A stretch of DNA of 64,000 nucleotides from Serratia odorifera (GTDB taxonomy: Bacteria; Pseudomonadota; Gammaproteobacteria; Enterobacterales; Enterobacteriaceae): assembly GCF_900635445.1 (NCBI RefSeq), contig NZ_LR134117.1, forward strand, positions 3,534,001 through 3,598,000, read 5' to 3'. Positions 10,436 through 19,323 of the stretch are shown piece by piece. The position numbers and the translations under genes were made by a program. Each line of letters starts with the position of its first letter. Positions within the stretch are counted from its first letter, which is position 1. The notes below the pieces were generated by a model. That model was not told where the DNA came from and ran no database searches. It saw only the letters and a list, made by a program, of their open reading frames with translations.

Positions 10436-10794
10436 TTTCTTTCCTTGAAAACGATATGTTTGGCGTAGATATAGCCGCAAAACAGACTGATGCCAGAAAA
10501 CGCAATCAGCGTTACCCAGGGGATAATGGTGAGCCTATCGGCGACGGCCCCGGTAGCAATGCTCAAAAATCCCATAAAGGCGACGTACATGACATATCTG
10601 GTCGTGGTCGCCGTCGCTTTAAACGTCAGCGCGCTATTGGCGAAAAACGAAAAGCTCACAGCCACGCAAAAAGCCACAAAATTACTCAGTGCCTGATCGG
10701 CCTTGACCACCCAGAGCATGGCGAAAAATATTGCCCAATGTATTGCTGTGTTAACCACGCCGATAGCGACGTATTTGAAAAAGGACTTGTCCAT
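10432..10794 (-). CDS. gtrA: GtrA-family flippase-like membrane protein
   Basis: 120 aa with four hydrophobic segments, starting [20 protein letters not shown], the usual GtrA opening, and ending [11 protein letters not shown]. The GtrA family is proposed to flip the bactoprenol-linked sugar across the inner membrane. It is the first gene of the cassette, and gtrB follows with a 4-base overlap. Length matches the family (about 120 aa). Confidence 0.9.
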   Translation of the reverse strand: MDKSFFKYVAIGVVNTAIHWAIFFAMLWVVKADQALSNFVAFCVAVSFSFFANSALTFKATATTTRYVMYVAFMGFLSIATGAVADRLTIIPWVTLIAFSGISLFCGYIYAKHIVFKERK

Positions 10795-10882
10795 AAGATT
10801 AACCCTAAAAACTCCAGGGGCAGATCCTACCACCTGCCCGCATTATGGCAACCAGGGCCAACACTTTTGTGGTCGAACCTGC

Positions 10883-10919
10883 ATACCGGTGTTCGCGTTA
10901 CGCCAGTGAACACCGGTAT
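10883..10919. repeat. Perfect 12-bp inverted repeat between the araC-type gene and gtrA
   Basis: ATACCGGTGTTC at 10883-10894 and its exact complement GAACACCGGTAT at 10908-10919 are separated by 13 bases. It lies downstream of the AraC-type regulator and upstream of gtrA, both on the minus strand. No T-run follows, so it could be a terminator stem, an attenuator or an operator for the cassette. Confidence 0.6.
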
Positions 10920-10968
10920 ACGCTGGTCATTATCTCGCTTGATTACCTTGCGCGCTGGCGCTGGCGGT

Positions 10969-11784
10969 TTATTCGGGGCGCTGATGGCCGCGAATGGCGG
11001 TGGGGACAAAGCCAAAGCGCTTGCGAAAACGCTCGGCAAAACGTGAGGAACTTTCATAGCCGACGTGTTGCGCGATGATCGAAATCGGCCAGTCGGTGGA
11101 TTGCAGCAATGCCAGTGCGCTGTTCATACGCACGTCAATCATCAGATTGCGCAACGCGGTATTTTCCGCCGACAGTTTGCGCCGCAGCATCACTTCACTC
11201 ATCGACAGACTTTCGGCGACTTTGGCGGCGGTCCATATGCTGTGGGGATCGGTTGCCAGGCAACGGCGTACGCGCTGGGTCAGATCCTTCACCTCATTGT
11301 GCACGAACTTGATGCCAAACTGCGTCAGCCATAACAGGATCTCCAGCACTTTATGTCGGGTGATCGCCGTCGGAAAACTGTTGTTCAGCGCCAGCGCCAG
11401 GTGAGTGGTTTCAAAACTGTGGATAAAACCACAGGGGAGGTTGCGCAGAGTTTGCACGCCGGCGAAGGCAGGGTCCGACACCGTCGGACTGAGCGGTCTG
11501 GCGGCAGCGAACAGCAGCGGATCGCAGGTCAGCAACTGGCAGCTGAACACGCCGTCATCCGAAAGACCATTAATGATATCAACGGTTTGCCCTCCGTCTA
11601 TCATCATCAGCTCCCCAGGGTATGCCACCAGCTCCTGCTGTTGCCAGCGGATGCGTTTATGGCCTTGTTGTATCAGATATAGATGTGGTTGTTCGAAATA
11701 TACCGAAGAAAATAATAATTCAGTATGCTGAATAAGGTGCGCTGAAGCGCCGATTCCAGGGCAAAGATTAATTGTGCGTTCCAT
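10969..11784 (-). CDS. AraC-family transcriptional regulator
   Basis: 271 aa. The C-terminal third holds the double helix-turn-helix of AraC/XylS proteins. The first helix pair is near residues 190-215 (AAKVAESLSMSEVMLRRKLS). The second contains SIIAQHVGYESSSRFAERFR and ends FGFVPTAIRGHQRPE. The N-terminal part has no domain I recognise. The general style recalls GadX/RhaS-like enteric regulators, but no target can be named. It lies between the gtr-like cassette and fliT, on the same strand, with about 290 A/T-rich bases upstream. It may control the cassette, but that is inference from position. Confidence 0.8.
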   Translation of the reverse strand: MERTINLCPGIGASAHLIQHTELLFSSVYFEQPHLYLIQQGHKRIRWQQQELVAYPGELMMIDGGQTVDIINGLSDDGVFSCQLLTCDPLLFAAARPLSPTVSDPAFAGVQTLRNLPCGFIHSFETTHLALALNNSFPTAITRHKVLEILLWLTQFGIKFVHNEVKDLTQRVRRCLATDPHSIWTAAKVAESLSMSEVMLRRKLSAENTALRNLMIDVRMNSALALLQSTDWPISIIAQHVGYESSSRFAERFRKRFGFVPTAIRGHQRPE

Positions 11785-12072
11785 CGATATTCGTTTCGCT
11801 GCCAGTCTCTAAGAATATCTTTACGCGTTGCGGTGCGTTGGAGCAACTATTTTCCATGCGTTGGGCAGAACAACGCGGTGTGTCAATGGTCAAAAATCAA
11901 TTTCCTGCTGAACAGAAAACGTCCGTGTCGAAGGAATAAATATCCCTAAAATATACGTCAATACGCGCATCTCGATTAATTACGCCGTGTGGGAATAATT
12001 CAAATGCTAATGATATAAACCTCTCGCGGATGATGATGTCGCCATCAAGCCAATGAGTCTACGGAGTAGGCA

Positions 12073-12441
12073 TCAGCGGATCTGCGGCTCGCCCAGCAGC
12101 AATGCGCGATCGTGAAATTGCCCGTAGGTGCTGTTAACCACATTTTGCCGCGTCGACTGGCCGATCAATTCGCGTAGTTCATCCATGCGCGCCTGCAGCA
12201 AGGCGCGCAATTGCGTTTCGTTATCCAGGATCTGCTGCAATTTATTGCGCAACAATTCTTGCAAGGCGAGTGACGATTCCATCACGCCGGCGAAGTCGGC
12301 GGTTTTTTCCACCGAGGTCACATAGGTCAATTCCAGTTCCACCAACTGATCCCAATGGCCGGTTTTAGCCAGTGCGATCATTTGGCTGCTCAGGGTATAT
12401 ATTTGCTGATAGGCGGATAGCAGTTGCTGTTGGCGTTCCAT
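12073..12441 (-). CDS. fliT: Flagellar export chaperone FliT
   Basis: 122 aa, mostly helical, starting [20 protein letters not shown] and ending LLLGEPQIR, with the same length as enteric FliT. FliT is the chaperone for the FliD cap protein. When free it binds FlhDC and damps class II expression. Its ATG shares a base with the fliS stop (TAATG), so fliD-fliS-fliT form one operon. Confidence 0.93.
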   Translation of the reverse strand: MERQQQLLSAYQQIYTLSSQMIALAKTGHWDQLVELELTYVTSVEKTADFAGVMESSLALQELLRNKLQQILDNETQLRALLQARMDELRELIGQSTRQNVVNSTYGQFHDRALLLGEPQIR

Positions 12442-12851
12442 TAAACGGCGTCCTGAGAAGGTTGATAGTTGGGGCCAATCTGGCGCCAGGCGTCGGCAAT
12501 ATTATCCAGCAGCTTGACTACCTCTTCGATAGCCTGTTGATCGTTATGCAGATTAGCCTGCAACAAGCGACGTTTCATATAGTCATACAGCGCGGCAAGA
12601 TTGTCCGCTACCTCGCCGCCCCGCTGGTGATCGAGACTGTTTTTCAGACCATTGTCGATAATATTGATTGCTTTGGAGATAGCCTGACCCTTGCCGGCAA
12701 TATCGCCCTGGTCCATCAGAATTCGTGCGCGAGACAGGGCGCTTTGCGCCCCGTCGAATAGCATTACGATTAACTGATGCGGGCTGGCACTCATTACGCC
12801 ACTTTCCAAACTGACCTGTGCGTAGGCCTGCGTTCCGCTACGGTTGTACAT
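12441..12851 (-). CDS. fliS: Flagellin export chaperone FliS
   Basis: 136 aa starting [20 protein letters not shown]. The family region [17 protein letters not shown] and the later [14 protein letters not shown] are clear. FliS binds the disordered C-terminal helix of flagellin and keeps it monomeric until export. It sits 28 bases after fliD and overlaps fliT by one base. Length is that of enteric FliS (136 aa). Confidence 0.96.
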   Translation of the reverse strand: MYNRSGTQAYAQVSLESGVMSASPHQLIVMLFDGAQSALSRARILMDQGDIAGKGQAISKAINIIDNGLKNSLDHQRGGEVADNLAALYDYMKRRLLQANLHNDQQAIEEVVKLLDNIADAWRQIGPNYQPSQDAV

Positions 12852-12879
12852 GCTGTTTTACCTGGTGAAAACCTATTTA

Positions 12880-14280
12880 TTAGGATGAGAACTGTTGGGT
12901 TAAATATGTACTGGTGCCGTTCAGTTTCGACATCATGGTGTCGAGCTGGACGAACTGTTGTTTATATCGATCGATAGTGTCCTGAATACTTTCCGTCACC
13001 CGGGTAATTTGCGTGTTCAGGCGATCGAGATTGGTATTAATGCTTTTGGTGGAATTTTCTATTACGCCACCGGCCTTGATATAGGTCTGGATTTCATTAT
13101 GGATCTCGGTGGCCATACCGGTATCTTTACCGTTGCCGGCAAAGAAGTTCGCCACCTGTTCCGGCTTTTCATCCACCGCTTTTTTCAGCTTTTCATCATC
13201 GATTTCCAGCTTGCCGGTTTTGACATTGGTGGTAATGCCCAGGTTGCCAAGGCCTTTTAATTCCGGGTTATCCTGCGCCGCGCTTAACGCGCTTTTAATC
13301 GAAGACTGTACGCCGCGCAGGGTATTGTCGCCCAGCAGCGCACCGTTTTTCGCCGATTGTTCTTCACCGCTTTTTACCGGGGTGTATTTGCTTAGCGATG
13401 TAAAGGTATCCAGCAGCGAGTTATAGCTGTCGACCCAGGCTTTGATTTTTTCGGTGGAGCCGCTTTTATCGGTGCTGATCACCAGGTTTTGTGGTTCGCC
13501 GGGTTTGGTGGTGGTTTTCAGATCCAGCGTGACGCCCTGTAACGCGTCGGCGATCGAGTTGGTGCTGCGTTTGATTTTGGTGCCGTTGACGGTGATTTCA
13601 GCGTCCTGGCCGGCTACCGTCTCTTTCATCGCGCCGGTGTTGCTGGTGGAATCGTAATTGAGGATGCCCGCGAGCTTGGCGTCATTGTTGACCGTCACGC
13701 TCACCTTATTGTTTTCACCGGTGGTGGTGGAGCTGATGGCCAGTTTGTACTCGTTGTCGCCAACGCGCATGATGCTGGCGTTGACGCCGGCTTTGGCGCC
13801 GTTGATCGCATCACGCATTTCCACCAGCGAGGTTTGATCGTCACCGAGCGGTATGTTCACCTGTTTCGGCGGGTTGCCGGCGGTGATCGACATTGAGCGA
13901 TCGGTGGCGCCGCGGGTACCGAGCTGGCTAGTCTGATCGGCAATGCTGGCCTGGGTGGTCAGCGTTTGCGGCTGTGCCAGTTTATCGACGGTAATGGTGT
14001 AGTTGCCGGGCACCGTTTTGGCGTTGGTGGTGACGGCGAACTGGTCGTGCGTGCTTGCCGTGGTGTTGTTGAAAAACGCCGGTTTGGCCAGATCCTTGCT
14101 CAGATTGTCAAACTTCTCCAGTGCGCCCTTTAACGTACCGTAGGCCGTCAGTTTGGCGTTGTAGCTGGTCTGCTGGCTGGTATACGGCGTCAGGCGCTGC
14201 TGTTCCGCTTTGCTCAACTTGTCCAGCAAGGCGTTGAGGTCAAGTCCTGAGCCGATGCCTAATGAACTGATCGATGCCAT
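12880..14280 (-). CDS. fliD: Flagellar filament cap protein FliD
   Basis: 466 aa starting MASISSLGIGSGLDLNALLD, the conserved D0 segment; an in-frame codon seven residues upstream was rejected. AGGAG precedes the chosen ATG. The C-terminal coiled region ends QFVQLDTMMSKLNGTSTYLT, as in enteric FliD. The centre is Thr/Asn-rich and variable. FliD caps the filament and promotes flagellin folding. It heads fliDST and has its own sigma-28 promoter. Confidence 0.96.
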   Translation of the reverse strand: MASISSLGIGSGLDLNALLDKLSKAEQQRLTPYTSQQTSYNAKLTAYGTLKGALEKFDNLSKDLAKPAFFNNTTASTHDQFAVTTNAKTVPGNYTITVDKLAQPQTLTTQASIADQTSQLGTRGATDRSMSITAGNPPKQVNIPLGDDQTSLVEMRDAINGAKAGVNASIMRVGDNEYKLAISSTTTGENNKVSVTVNNDAKLAGILNYDSTSNTGAMKETVAGQDAEITVNGTKIKRSTNSIADALQGVTLDLKTTTKPGEPQNLVISTDKSGSTEKIKAWVDSYNSLLDTFTSLSKYTPVKSGEEQSAKNGALLGDNTLRGVQSSIKSALSAAQDNPELKGLGNLGITTNVKTGKLEIDDEKLKKAVDEKPEQVANFFAGNGKDTGMATEIHNEIQTYIKAGGVIENSTKSINTNLDRLNTQITRVTESIQDTIDRYKQQFVQLDTMMSKLNGTSTYLTQQFSS

Positions 14281-14322
14281 TCGTAATTCTCCTAAGGTCA
14301 ATGACTTTATTCGCTTTACGCG

Positions 14323-14349
14323 TTATCGGCCAGGTGAGGAAAAAGTTTA
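14323..14349 (-). promoter_or_regulatory. Sigma-28 (FliA) promoter of fliDST
   Basis: Read on the minus strand: TAAACTTT, 11 bases, GCCGATAA. This matches the enteric FliA consensus (TAAAGTTT-N11-GCCGATAA) in all but one position. It lies 42 bases upstream of the fliD ATG. Confidence 0.93.
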
Positions 14350-14443
14350 CGAGAAAAACAAAAAAACGATGGCGTAATAGAAGAGGGAAATCATGCGTTG
14401 TTTAGCGCATTGGCGACCAGCAGAAAAATAAATAAAAAATTGC

Positions 14444-14470
14444 TAAAGGTTGCTGGGGCAGAGCCGATAC
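14444..14470 (+). promoter_or_regulatory. Sigma-28 (FliA) promoter of fliC
   Basis: TAAAGGTT at 14444-14451, an 11-base spacer, and GCCGATAC at 14463-14470, two mismatches from consensus. The fliC ATG is about 98 bases downstream, leaving a long 5' leader. Confidence 0.92.
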
Positions 14471-14568
14471 CTGAGGGGACGGTGGTTGACGCCGTGGGCA
14501 AATGCCCGAACCTTTAATTGTGAATGCGAATGTCGCAACTTCGTACTGATTCGTAAGGAAAGCACACT

Positions 14569-15837
14569 ATGGCACAAGTAATTAATACCAACAGCCTGTC
14601 GCTGATGGCGCAGAACAACCTGAACAAATCTCAGTCTTCTTTGGGTACCGCGATTGAGCGTCTGTCTTCCGGTCTGCGTATCAACAGCGCCAAGGATGAC
14701 GCTGCGGGTCAGGCGATCTCCAACCGCTTCACCGCCAACATCAAGGGCCTGACTCAGGCTTCTCGTAATGCCAACGACGGCATCTCTCTGGCGCAGACCA
14801 CCGAAGGCGCGCTGAACGAAGTGAACGACAACCTGCAAAATATTCGTCGTCTGACCGTTCAGTCGCAAAACGGCTCCAACTCCTCCAGCGATCTGCAATC
14901 CATCCAGGACGAGATCTCCCAGCGTCTGTCTGAAATCAACCGCATCTCCGAGCAGACTGATTTCAACGGCGTTAAAGTGCTGAGCAGCGATCAGAAACTG
15001 ACCATTCAGGTTGGTGCCAACGACAACGAAACCATCGATATCGAACTGAAAGATATCAACGCCAAAACGCTGGGCCTGGAGAAATTCAGCGTTGCCGACG
15101 CGCTGGACACCACCAAAGTAGGTACCACCGCGCTGACCGCCATTGACAAAATGGCTGCACCGACCATTGCTGCCGATACCAACACCGCCGCACCGAAAAC
15201 CTCCACCGACGGTAAAGTGTATTCCGACGGTACCAATTCTTACATCCAGACCGGCGCCAGCGAGTGGGTTAAAGGTAGCGTAAGCGGCACCGGCGAGTTC
15301 ACCTTCGACTCCGGCACCGCAGCCAACGTGGTAGCGACCAAGCCTGCCGGCCTGACCGAAACTAGCCAGGTTAAGGTTGGTTCCACCACCGTTAGCGGTC
15401 TGGGCACCGGCGAAGAACTGCGTTCTTACACCGATCCAGCCGGCAAAGCCGGTTATGTGGTCAAAGGCAAAGATGCTGATGGCAACGACGCTTTCTTCAA
15501 GGCTTCCGTTGATGCGACCGGTAAAGTGACCAAGGGCGCACAGCAATCTACCGAACCAAAAACGGCCGATCCGCTGGCAACGCTCGACAAGGCGCTGTCA
15601 CAGGTTGATTCCCTGCGTTCTTCCCTGGGTGCGGTGCAGAACCGTTTCGACTCTGTCATCAACAACCTGAACAGCACCGTGAACAACCTGTCTGCTTCTC
15701 AGTCACGCATTCAGGATGCCGACTACGCGACCGAAGTGTCCAACATGAGCCGTGCCAACATCCTGCAACAGGCTGGTACTTCCGTGCTGGCACAGGCTAA
15801 CCAGTCGACCCAGAACGTGCTGTCACTGCTGCGTTAA
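14569..15837 (+). CDS. fliC: Flagellin FliC
   Basis: 422 aa. The N-terminal D0/D1 domain begins MAQVINTNSLSLMAQNNLNK and includes IERLSSGLRINSAKDDAAGQ. The C-terminal D1/D0 ends VLAQANQSTQNVLSLLR. Both are near-invariant across enteric flagellins. The centre, about residues 180-335, is a Thr/Ala/Gly/Ser-rich variable surface domain with no Cys, containing pieces such as GKVYSDGTNSYIQTGASEW. It is exported by the flagellar system and chaperoned by FliS. A sigma-28 promoter precedes it and a strong terminator follows. The many Ser/Thr in the variable region could be glycosylation targets of the nearby gtr-like genes, but that is only a possibility. Confidence 0.97.
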   Translation: MAQVINTNSLSLMAQNNLNKSQSSLGTAIERLSSGLRINSAKDDAAGQAISNRFTANIKGLTQASRNANDGISLAQTTEGALNEVNDNLQNIRRLTVQSQNGSNSSSDLQSIQDEISQRLSEINRISEQTDFNGVKVLSSDQKLTIQVGANDNETIDIELKDINAKTLGLEKFSVADALDTTKVGTTALTAIDKMAAPTIAADTNTAAPKTSTDGKVYSDGTNSYIQTGASEWVKGSVSGTGEFTFDSGTAANVVATKPAGLTETSQVKVGSTTVSGLGTGEELRSYTDPAGKAGYVVKGKDADGNDAFFKASVDATGKVTKGAQQSTEPKTADPLATLDKALSQVDSLRSSLGAVQNRFDSVINNLNSTVNNLSASQSRIQDADYATEVSNMSRANILQQAGTSVLAQANQSTQNVLSLLR

Positions 15838-15869
15838 TCGACTCTCTCCGATTAATCTGTTGCATAAAG

Positions 15870-15894
15870 AACCCCGCCATTGGCGGGGTTTTTT
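15870..15894 (+). terminator. Intrinsic terminator of fliC
   Basis: A near-perfect stem AACCCCGCCA / TGGCGGGGTT with a 1-2 base apex is followed by TTTT. It sits about 30 bases after the flagellin stop. Confidence 0.9.
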
Positions 15895-16032
15895 ATGCGT
15901 GCCGTCAGGCGCTCCGCGCCAAACGGCGACATGACGCAAATAAGACCCGTTTTGTACGGCTGTTCTGTCGATTGGCATTTGTCCCCCTACGGATAATAGC
16001 GCTGACTCCCTTATCCGCAGGTTTTAGACATA

Positions 16033-16755
16033 GTGAGCGATTTGTATACCGCCGACGGCGTGATGGACAAACATTCTCTCTGGTTGCGTTATGTGCCGCT
16101 GGTGCGCCATGAAGCGTTGCGCCTGCAGGTCAGGTTACCCGCCAGCGTGGAGCTTGACGATCTGCTGCAAGCCGGGGGTATCGGGTTGCTGAACGCGGTT
16201 GAACGCTACGACGCCCTGCAGGGAACCGCCTTCACCACCTATGCCGTGCAGCGCATTCGCGGCGCGATGCTGGACGAACTGCGCAGCCGTGACTGGGTAC
16301 CGCGCAGCGTACGGCGTCACGCCCGTGACGTGGCGCAGGCCATGCAACGGCTTGAGCAGCAGTTGGGGCGTCCGGCCGGCGAACTGGAGGTGGCGCAGGC
16401 GATGAACATGTCACTCGCAGACTATCGCCAGATCCTGATGGATACCAACAACAGCCAGCTGTTTTCCTATGACGAATGGCGCGAAGAGCAGGGGGAAAGC
16501 GCCGAGCCGCTGCTGGAAGGGCACGCAGAGGCCAATCCGCTGCATCAGTTGCTGGAGGGGAGTCTGCGCCAGCGGGTGATCGACGCTATCGAAGCCCTGC
16601 CGGAACGAGAAAAGTTGGTACTGACGTTGTATTACCAGGAAGAGTTGAATCTGAAGGAGATTGGCGCGGTTCTGGAGGTAGGCGAGTCGCGCGTCAGCCA
16701 ATTACACAGCCAGGCCATCAAGCGTTTGCGCGCCCGTCTGGCGAACAATGCCTGA
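16033..16755 (+). CDS. fliA: Flagellar sigma factor FliA (sigma-28)
   Basis: 240 aa with a GTG start at 16033, chosen because the product then begins (M)SDLYTADGVMDKHSLWLRY, matching enteric FliA (about 239 aa). The region 2 segment LDDLLQAGGIGLLNAVERYD and the region 4 segment LKEIGAVLEVGESRVSQLHS are almost identical to the E. coli protein as I recall it. FliA directs RNA polymerase to class III flagellar promoters such as those of fliC and fliD in this window, and is held by FlgM until the hook is complete. fliZ follows after 34 bases in the same operon. Confidence 0.97.
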   Translation: MSDLYTADGVMDKHSLWLRYVPLVRHEALRLQVRLPASVELDDLLQAGGIGLLNAVERYDALQGTAFTTYAVQRIRGAMLDELRSRDWVPRSVRRHARDVAQAMQRLEQQLGRPAGELEVAQAMNMSLADYRQILMDTNNSQLFSYDEWREEQGESAEPLLEGHAEANPLHQLLEGSLRQRVIDAIEALPEREKLVLTLYYQEELNLKEIGAVLEVGESRVSQLHSQAIKRLRARLANNA

Positions 16756-16789
16756 TGTTTAACCCGATGTTGAGAACCGGACCCGTACT

Positions 16790-17299
16790 ATGTCAGCAAC
16801 CATGATTAAAAAGCGGCCGTTAAGCCGTTATCTGAAAGATTTCAAACACAGCCAGAGCCATTGCTCGCAATGCGGCAAGCAGTTGGATCGCATGGCGCTG
16901 GTATTTCGCGGCAAGATAATCAATAAAGAAGCGATAGCGCGCATGGACCAGCCGATCGACGACCAGGTATGGCAAACCGTGCAAACCGAACTGACGGCGC
17001 TGTGCCGTTTTTGCAGCGAGATCTCCTGTAACAGCCAGCCGAGCTATTTCGACATCATGTCGTTCAAGCAATATCTGTTCGAGCAGACCGAAATGAGCCA
17101 CAGCACGGTGCGCGAATACGTGGTGCGTCTGCGGCGGTTGGATGAAATGCTGGTGGCGCGCAACTACCCGGCTGAGCAGTTCGCCAACGGCGTCAGTCCC
17201 CAGCGTATCATTGACGATTTGCCCAGTGCGGCGCATAACAATTATCGTATCGCGCTGCGCAAATACGATCAGTACCTCGCCTGGCAAAACCGCTACTAG
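16790..17299 (+). CDS. fliZ: Flagellar regulator FliZ
   Basis: 169 aa. RRPLSRYLKDFKHSQ-type N-terminus (here KKRPLSRYLKDFKHSQSHC) is followed by two CxxC-like pairs (CSQCGK, CRFC) and the phage-integrase SAM-like region EMSHSTVREYVVRLRRLDEM, as in FliZ. In relatives FliZ promotes FlhDC activity or, in E. coli, represses sigma-S promoters. It is slightly shorter than the E. coli protein (183 aa) because of the C-terminal end. A second ATG four codons downstream could also serve as start. It is co-transcribed with fliA. Confidence 0.93.
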   Translation: MSATMIKKRPLSRYLKDFKHSQSHCSQCGKQLDRMALVFRGKIINKEAIARMDQPIDDQVWQTVQTELTALCRFCSEISCNSQPSYFDIMSFKQYLFEQTEMSHSTVREYVVRLRRLDEMLVARNYPAEQFANGVSPQRIIDDLPSAAHNNYRIALRKYDQYLAWQNRY

Positions 17300-17305
17300 C
17301 CTGTG

Positions 17306-17325
17306 GCCCCGGTCTCGGCCGGGGC
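17306..17325 (+). terminator. GC-rich hairpin after fliZ
   Basis: GCCCCGG, a 6-base loop, CCGGGGC, starting 7 bases after the fliZ stop. No adjacent T-run follows, only CAAAACGCTTTT, so termination may be partial. Confidence 0.6.
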
Positions 17326-17421
17326 AAAACGCTTTTCCCTATCGTTAATAAAGGTGAATATTGCAGCCACATCTGCTAAATCTAACGTTTATACGTTGCT
17401 ATTCACTCCCAGGGAGACGCT

Positions 17422-18409
17422 GTGAATCTACAACAGCAATTGGCGCAGTTTCCGCGCCTCGACTTTGTTGGCCCCGCCACCCCGCTTGAAAAGCTGTCTC
17501 GCCTTTCTGACTACCTTGGCCGCGAAATCTACATTAAACGTGACGACGTCACACCGATGGCGATGGGCGGTAACAAACTGAGAAAACTCGAATTTTTAGC
17601 CGCAGATGCCTTGCGTCAGGGGGCGGATACGCTGGTTACCGCCGGCGCCATTCAGTCCAATCACGTCCGGCAAACCGCCGCCGTGGCGGCAAAACTCGGT
17701 TTGCATTGCGTTGCCCTGCTGGAAAACCCGATCGCCACCCAGGCGGAAAACTACCTGACTAACGGTAACCGCTTATTGCTGAATCTGTTCAATGTCGAGG
17801 TGCAGATGTGCGACGCGTTGGACGATCCGCAACGACAATTGGCCGATGTCGCGACGCGGCTGGAAGCGCAGGGGTTTCGCCCTTATGTGGTGCCGGTCGG
17901 CGGCTCCAATGCCCTCGGGGCGCTGGGTTATGTACAATGCGCACTGGAAATTGCCGAGCAGGCTCGCGAGGTAGCGTTCGGTTCGGTGGTGGTGGCCTCT
18001 GGCAGCGCCGGTACCCATGCCGGTCTGGCCGTGGGCCTGCAACAGCTGCTGCCTGAATGTGAGCTGATCGGGGTCACCGTATCACGCACGGCGCAACAGC
18101 AATTGCCCAAGGTTGAGCAGATCCAGCAGGAATTGAGCGCGCTATTGCACGTGGGGGAACCCGCGTCGATCGTGCTATGGGATGACTATTTTGCCCCGCA
18201 GTACGGTATGCCGAACGATGAAGGCACGGCGGCGGTGCAACTGCTGGCGCAGCAGGAGGGGGATTTTGCTTGATCCGGTGTATACCGGCAAGGCGATGGC
18301 CGGACTGATCGACGGCATTGCGCAGCAACGCTACCGTCATGCAGGTCCGATTCTGTTCGTGCATACCGGTGGGGCGCCGGCGCTGTTTGCGTATCACCCG
18401 TGCGTCTAG
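17422..18409 (+). CDS. dcyD: D-cysteine desulfhydrase DcyD (apparent frameshift)
   Basis: Restored length is 328 aa, equal to E. coli DcyD. It is a PLP enzyme that cleaves D-cysteine to pyruvate, H2S and ammonia. The lysine motif [13 protein letters not shown], the phosphate-binding [15 protein letters not shown] and the region [15 protein letters not shown] are clear. A GTG start at 17422 follows GGGAGA. The frame is broken at 18258-18262, where GGGGG replaces an expected GGGG. The C-terminus then continues in another frame as [18 protein letters not shown] and [15 protein letters not shown]. It is followed by the cystine transporter genes, as in E. coli and Salmonella. The break is probably a run-length error rather than a mutation. 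Confidence 0.92.
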
Positions 18410-18521
18410 TTATGTTATATAACTTTTTGAACTATATTTATTAGGTAATATTCCTTCAAGAAGTCAGCCGAGTTGTTAGTGTGCTGATATCAAAAAAGAT
18501 AACACCAAATACGGGGTATTT

Positions 18522-19323
18522 ATGATGTTTTCCAAAGTTCGACGCCAATTGCTTCTGGGTGTAATGGCGGTAACGCTCACCGCCGGTATCAATGCGCAAA
18601 CCTTCGCCGCAGAAAACCTGCTGGATCAGGTCAAACAGCGCGGTACGCTGATTGTCGGTTTGGAAGGAACCTATCCGCCGTTCAGTTTCCAGGGTGAAGA
18701 CGGCAAACTGACCGGTTTCGAAGTCGACTTCGCCAACGCTCTGGCGCAGCATCTGGGCGTGAAAGCCAAGCTGAACCCGACCAAATGGGGACGGCATGCT
18801 GGCCTCGTTGGAATCCAAGCGCATCGACGTGGTGATCAACCAGGTGACCATTTCCGATGAGCGTAAGAAAAAATACGATTTCTCTACACCCTATACCGTT
18901 TCCGGCATTCAGGCGCTGGTGAAAAAAGGCAACGAAGCCAGTATCACCAAGCCGGAAGACCTGAAAGGTAAAAAGGTCGGCGTCGGTCTGGGGACCAACT
19001 ACGAGCAATGGCTGCGCGAAAACGTGCAGGGCGTTGACGTGCGCACCTACGATGACGATCCGACCAAATATCAGGATCTGCGCGTTGGCCGTATCAATGC
19101 CATTCTGGTCGATCGACTGGCGGCGCTGGATCTGGTGAAGAAAACCGGTGATACGCTGGCGGTAGCCGGCCCGGCGTTCTCGCGGCAGGAGTCGGGCGTC
19201 GCGCTGCGTAAAAACAACCCTGAGTTGCTGAAGGCTATCGATCAGGCGATTGCCAACATGCAACAGGATGGTACTTTGGCAAAAATTTCTGATAAGTGGT
19301 TTGGTGCGGACGTAACTAAATAA
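18522..19323 (+). CDS. tcyJ: Cystine-binding periplasmic protein TcyJ/FliY (apparent frameshift)
   Basis: Restored length is 266 aa, exactly that of the E. coli protein. A signal peptide covers about residues 1-29 (LLLGVMAVTLTAGINAQTFA then AE). The SBP fold contains GTLIVGLEGTYPPFSFQ and GFEVDFANALAQHLG. The frame breaks at 18787-18790 (GGGG where GGG is expected) and resumes as MLASLESKRIDVVINQVTIS. It binds L-cystine (also diaminopimelate in relatives) and delivers it to TcyLN. Its TAA shares a base with the tcyL ATG. Start could be either of the first two Met codons. Confidence 0.92.

Noticed and set aside
8052..11784. Prophage carrying the gtr-like cassette
   Set aside because: No integrase, structural phage genes or direct-repeat attachment sites were seen; only the cassette and an AraC-type gene are present.
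14443..15546. 367-aa open frame antisense to fliC
   Set aside because: It mirrors the flagellin codons, overlaps the fliC promoter, has no ribosome site and no recognisable domain.
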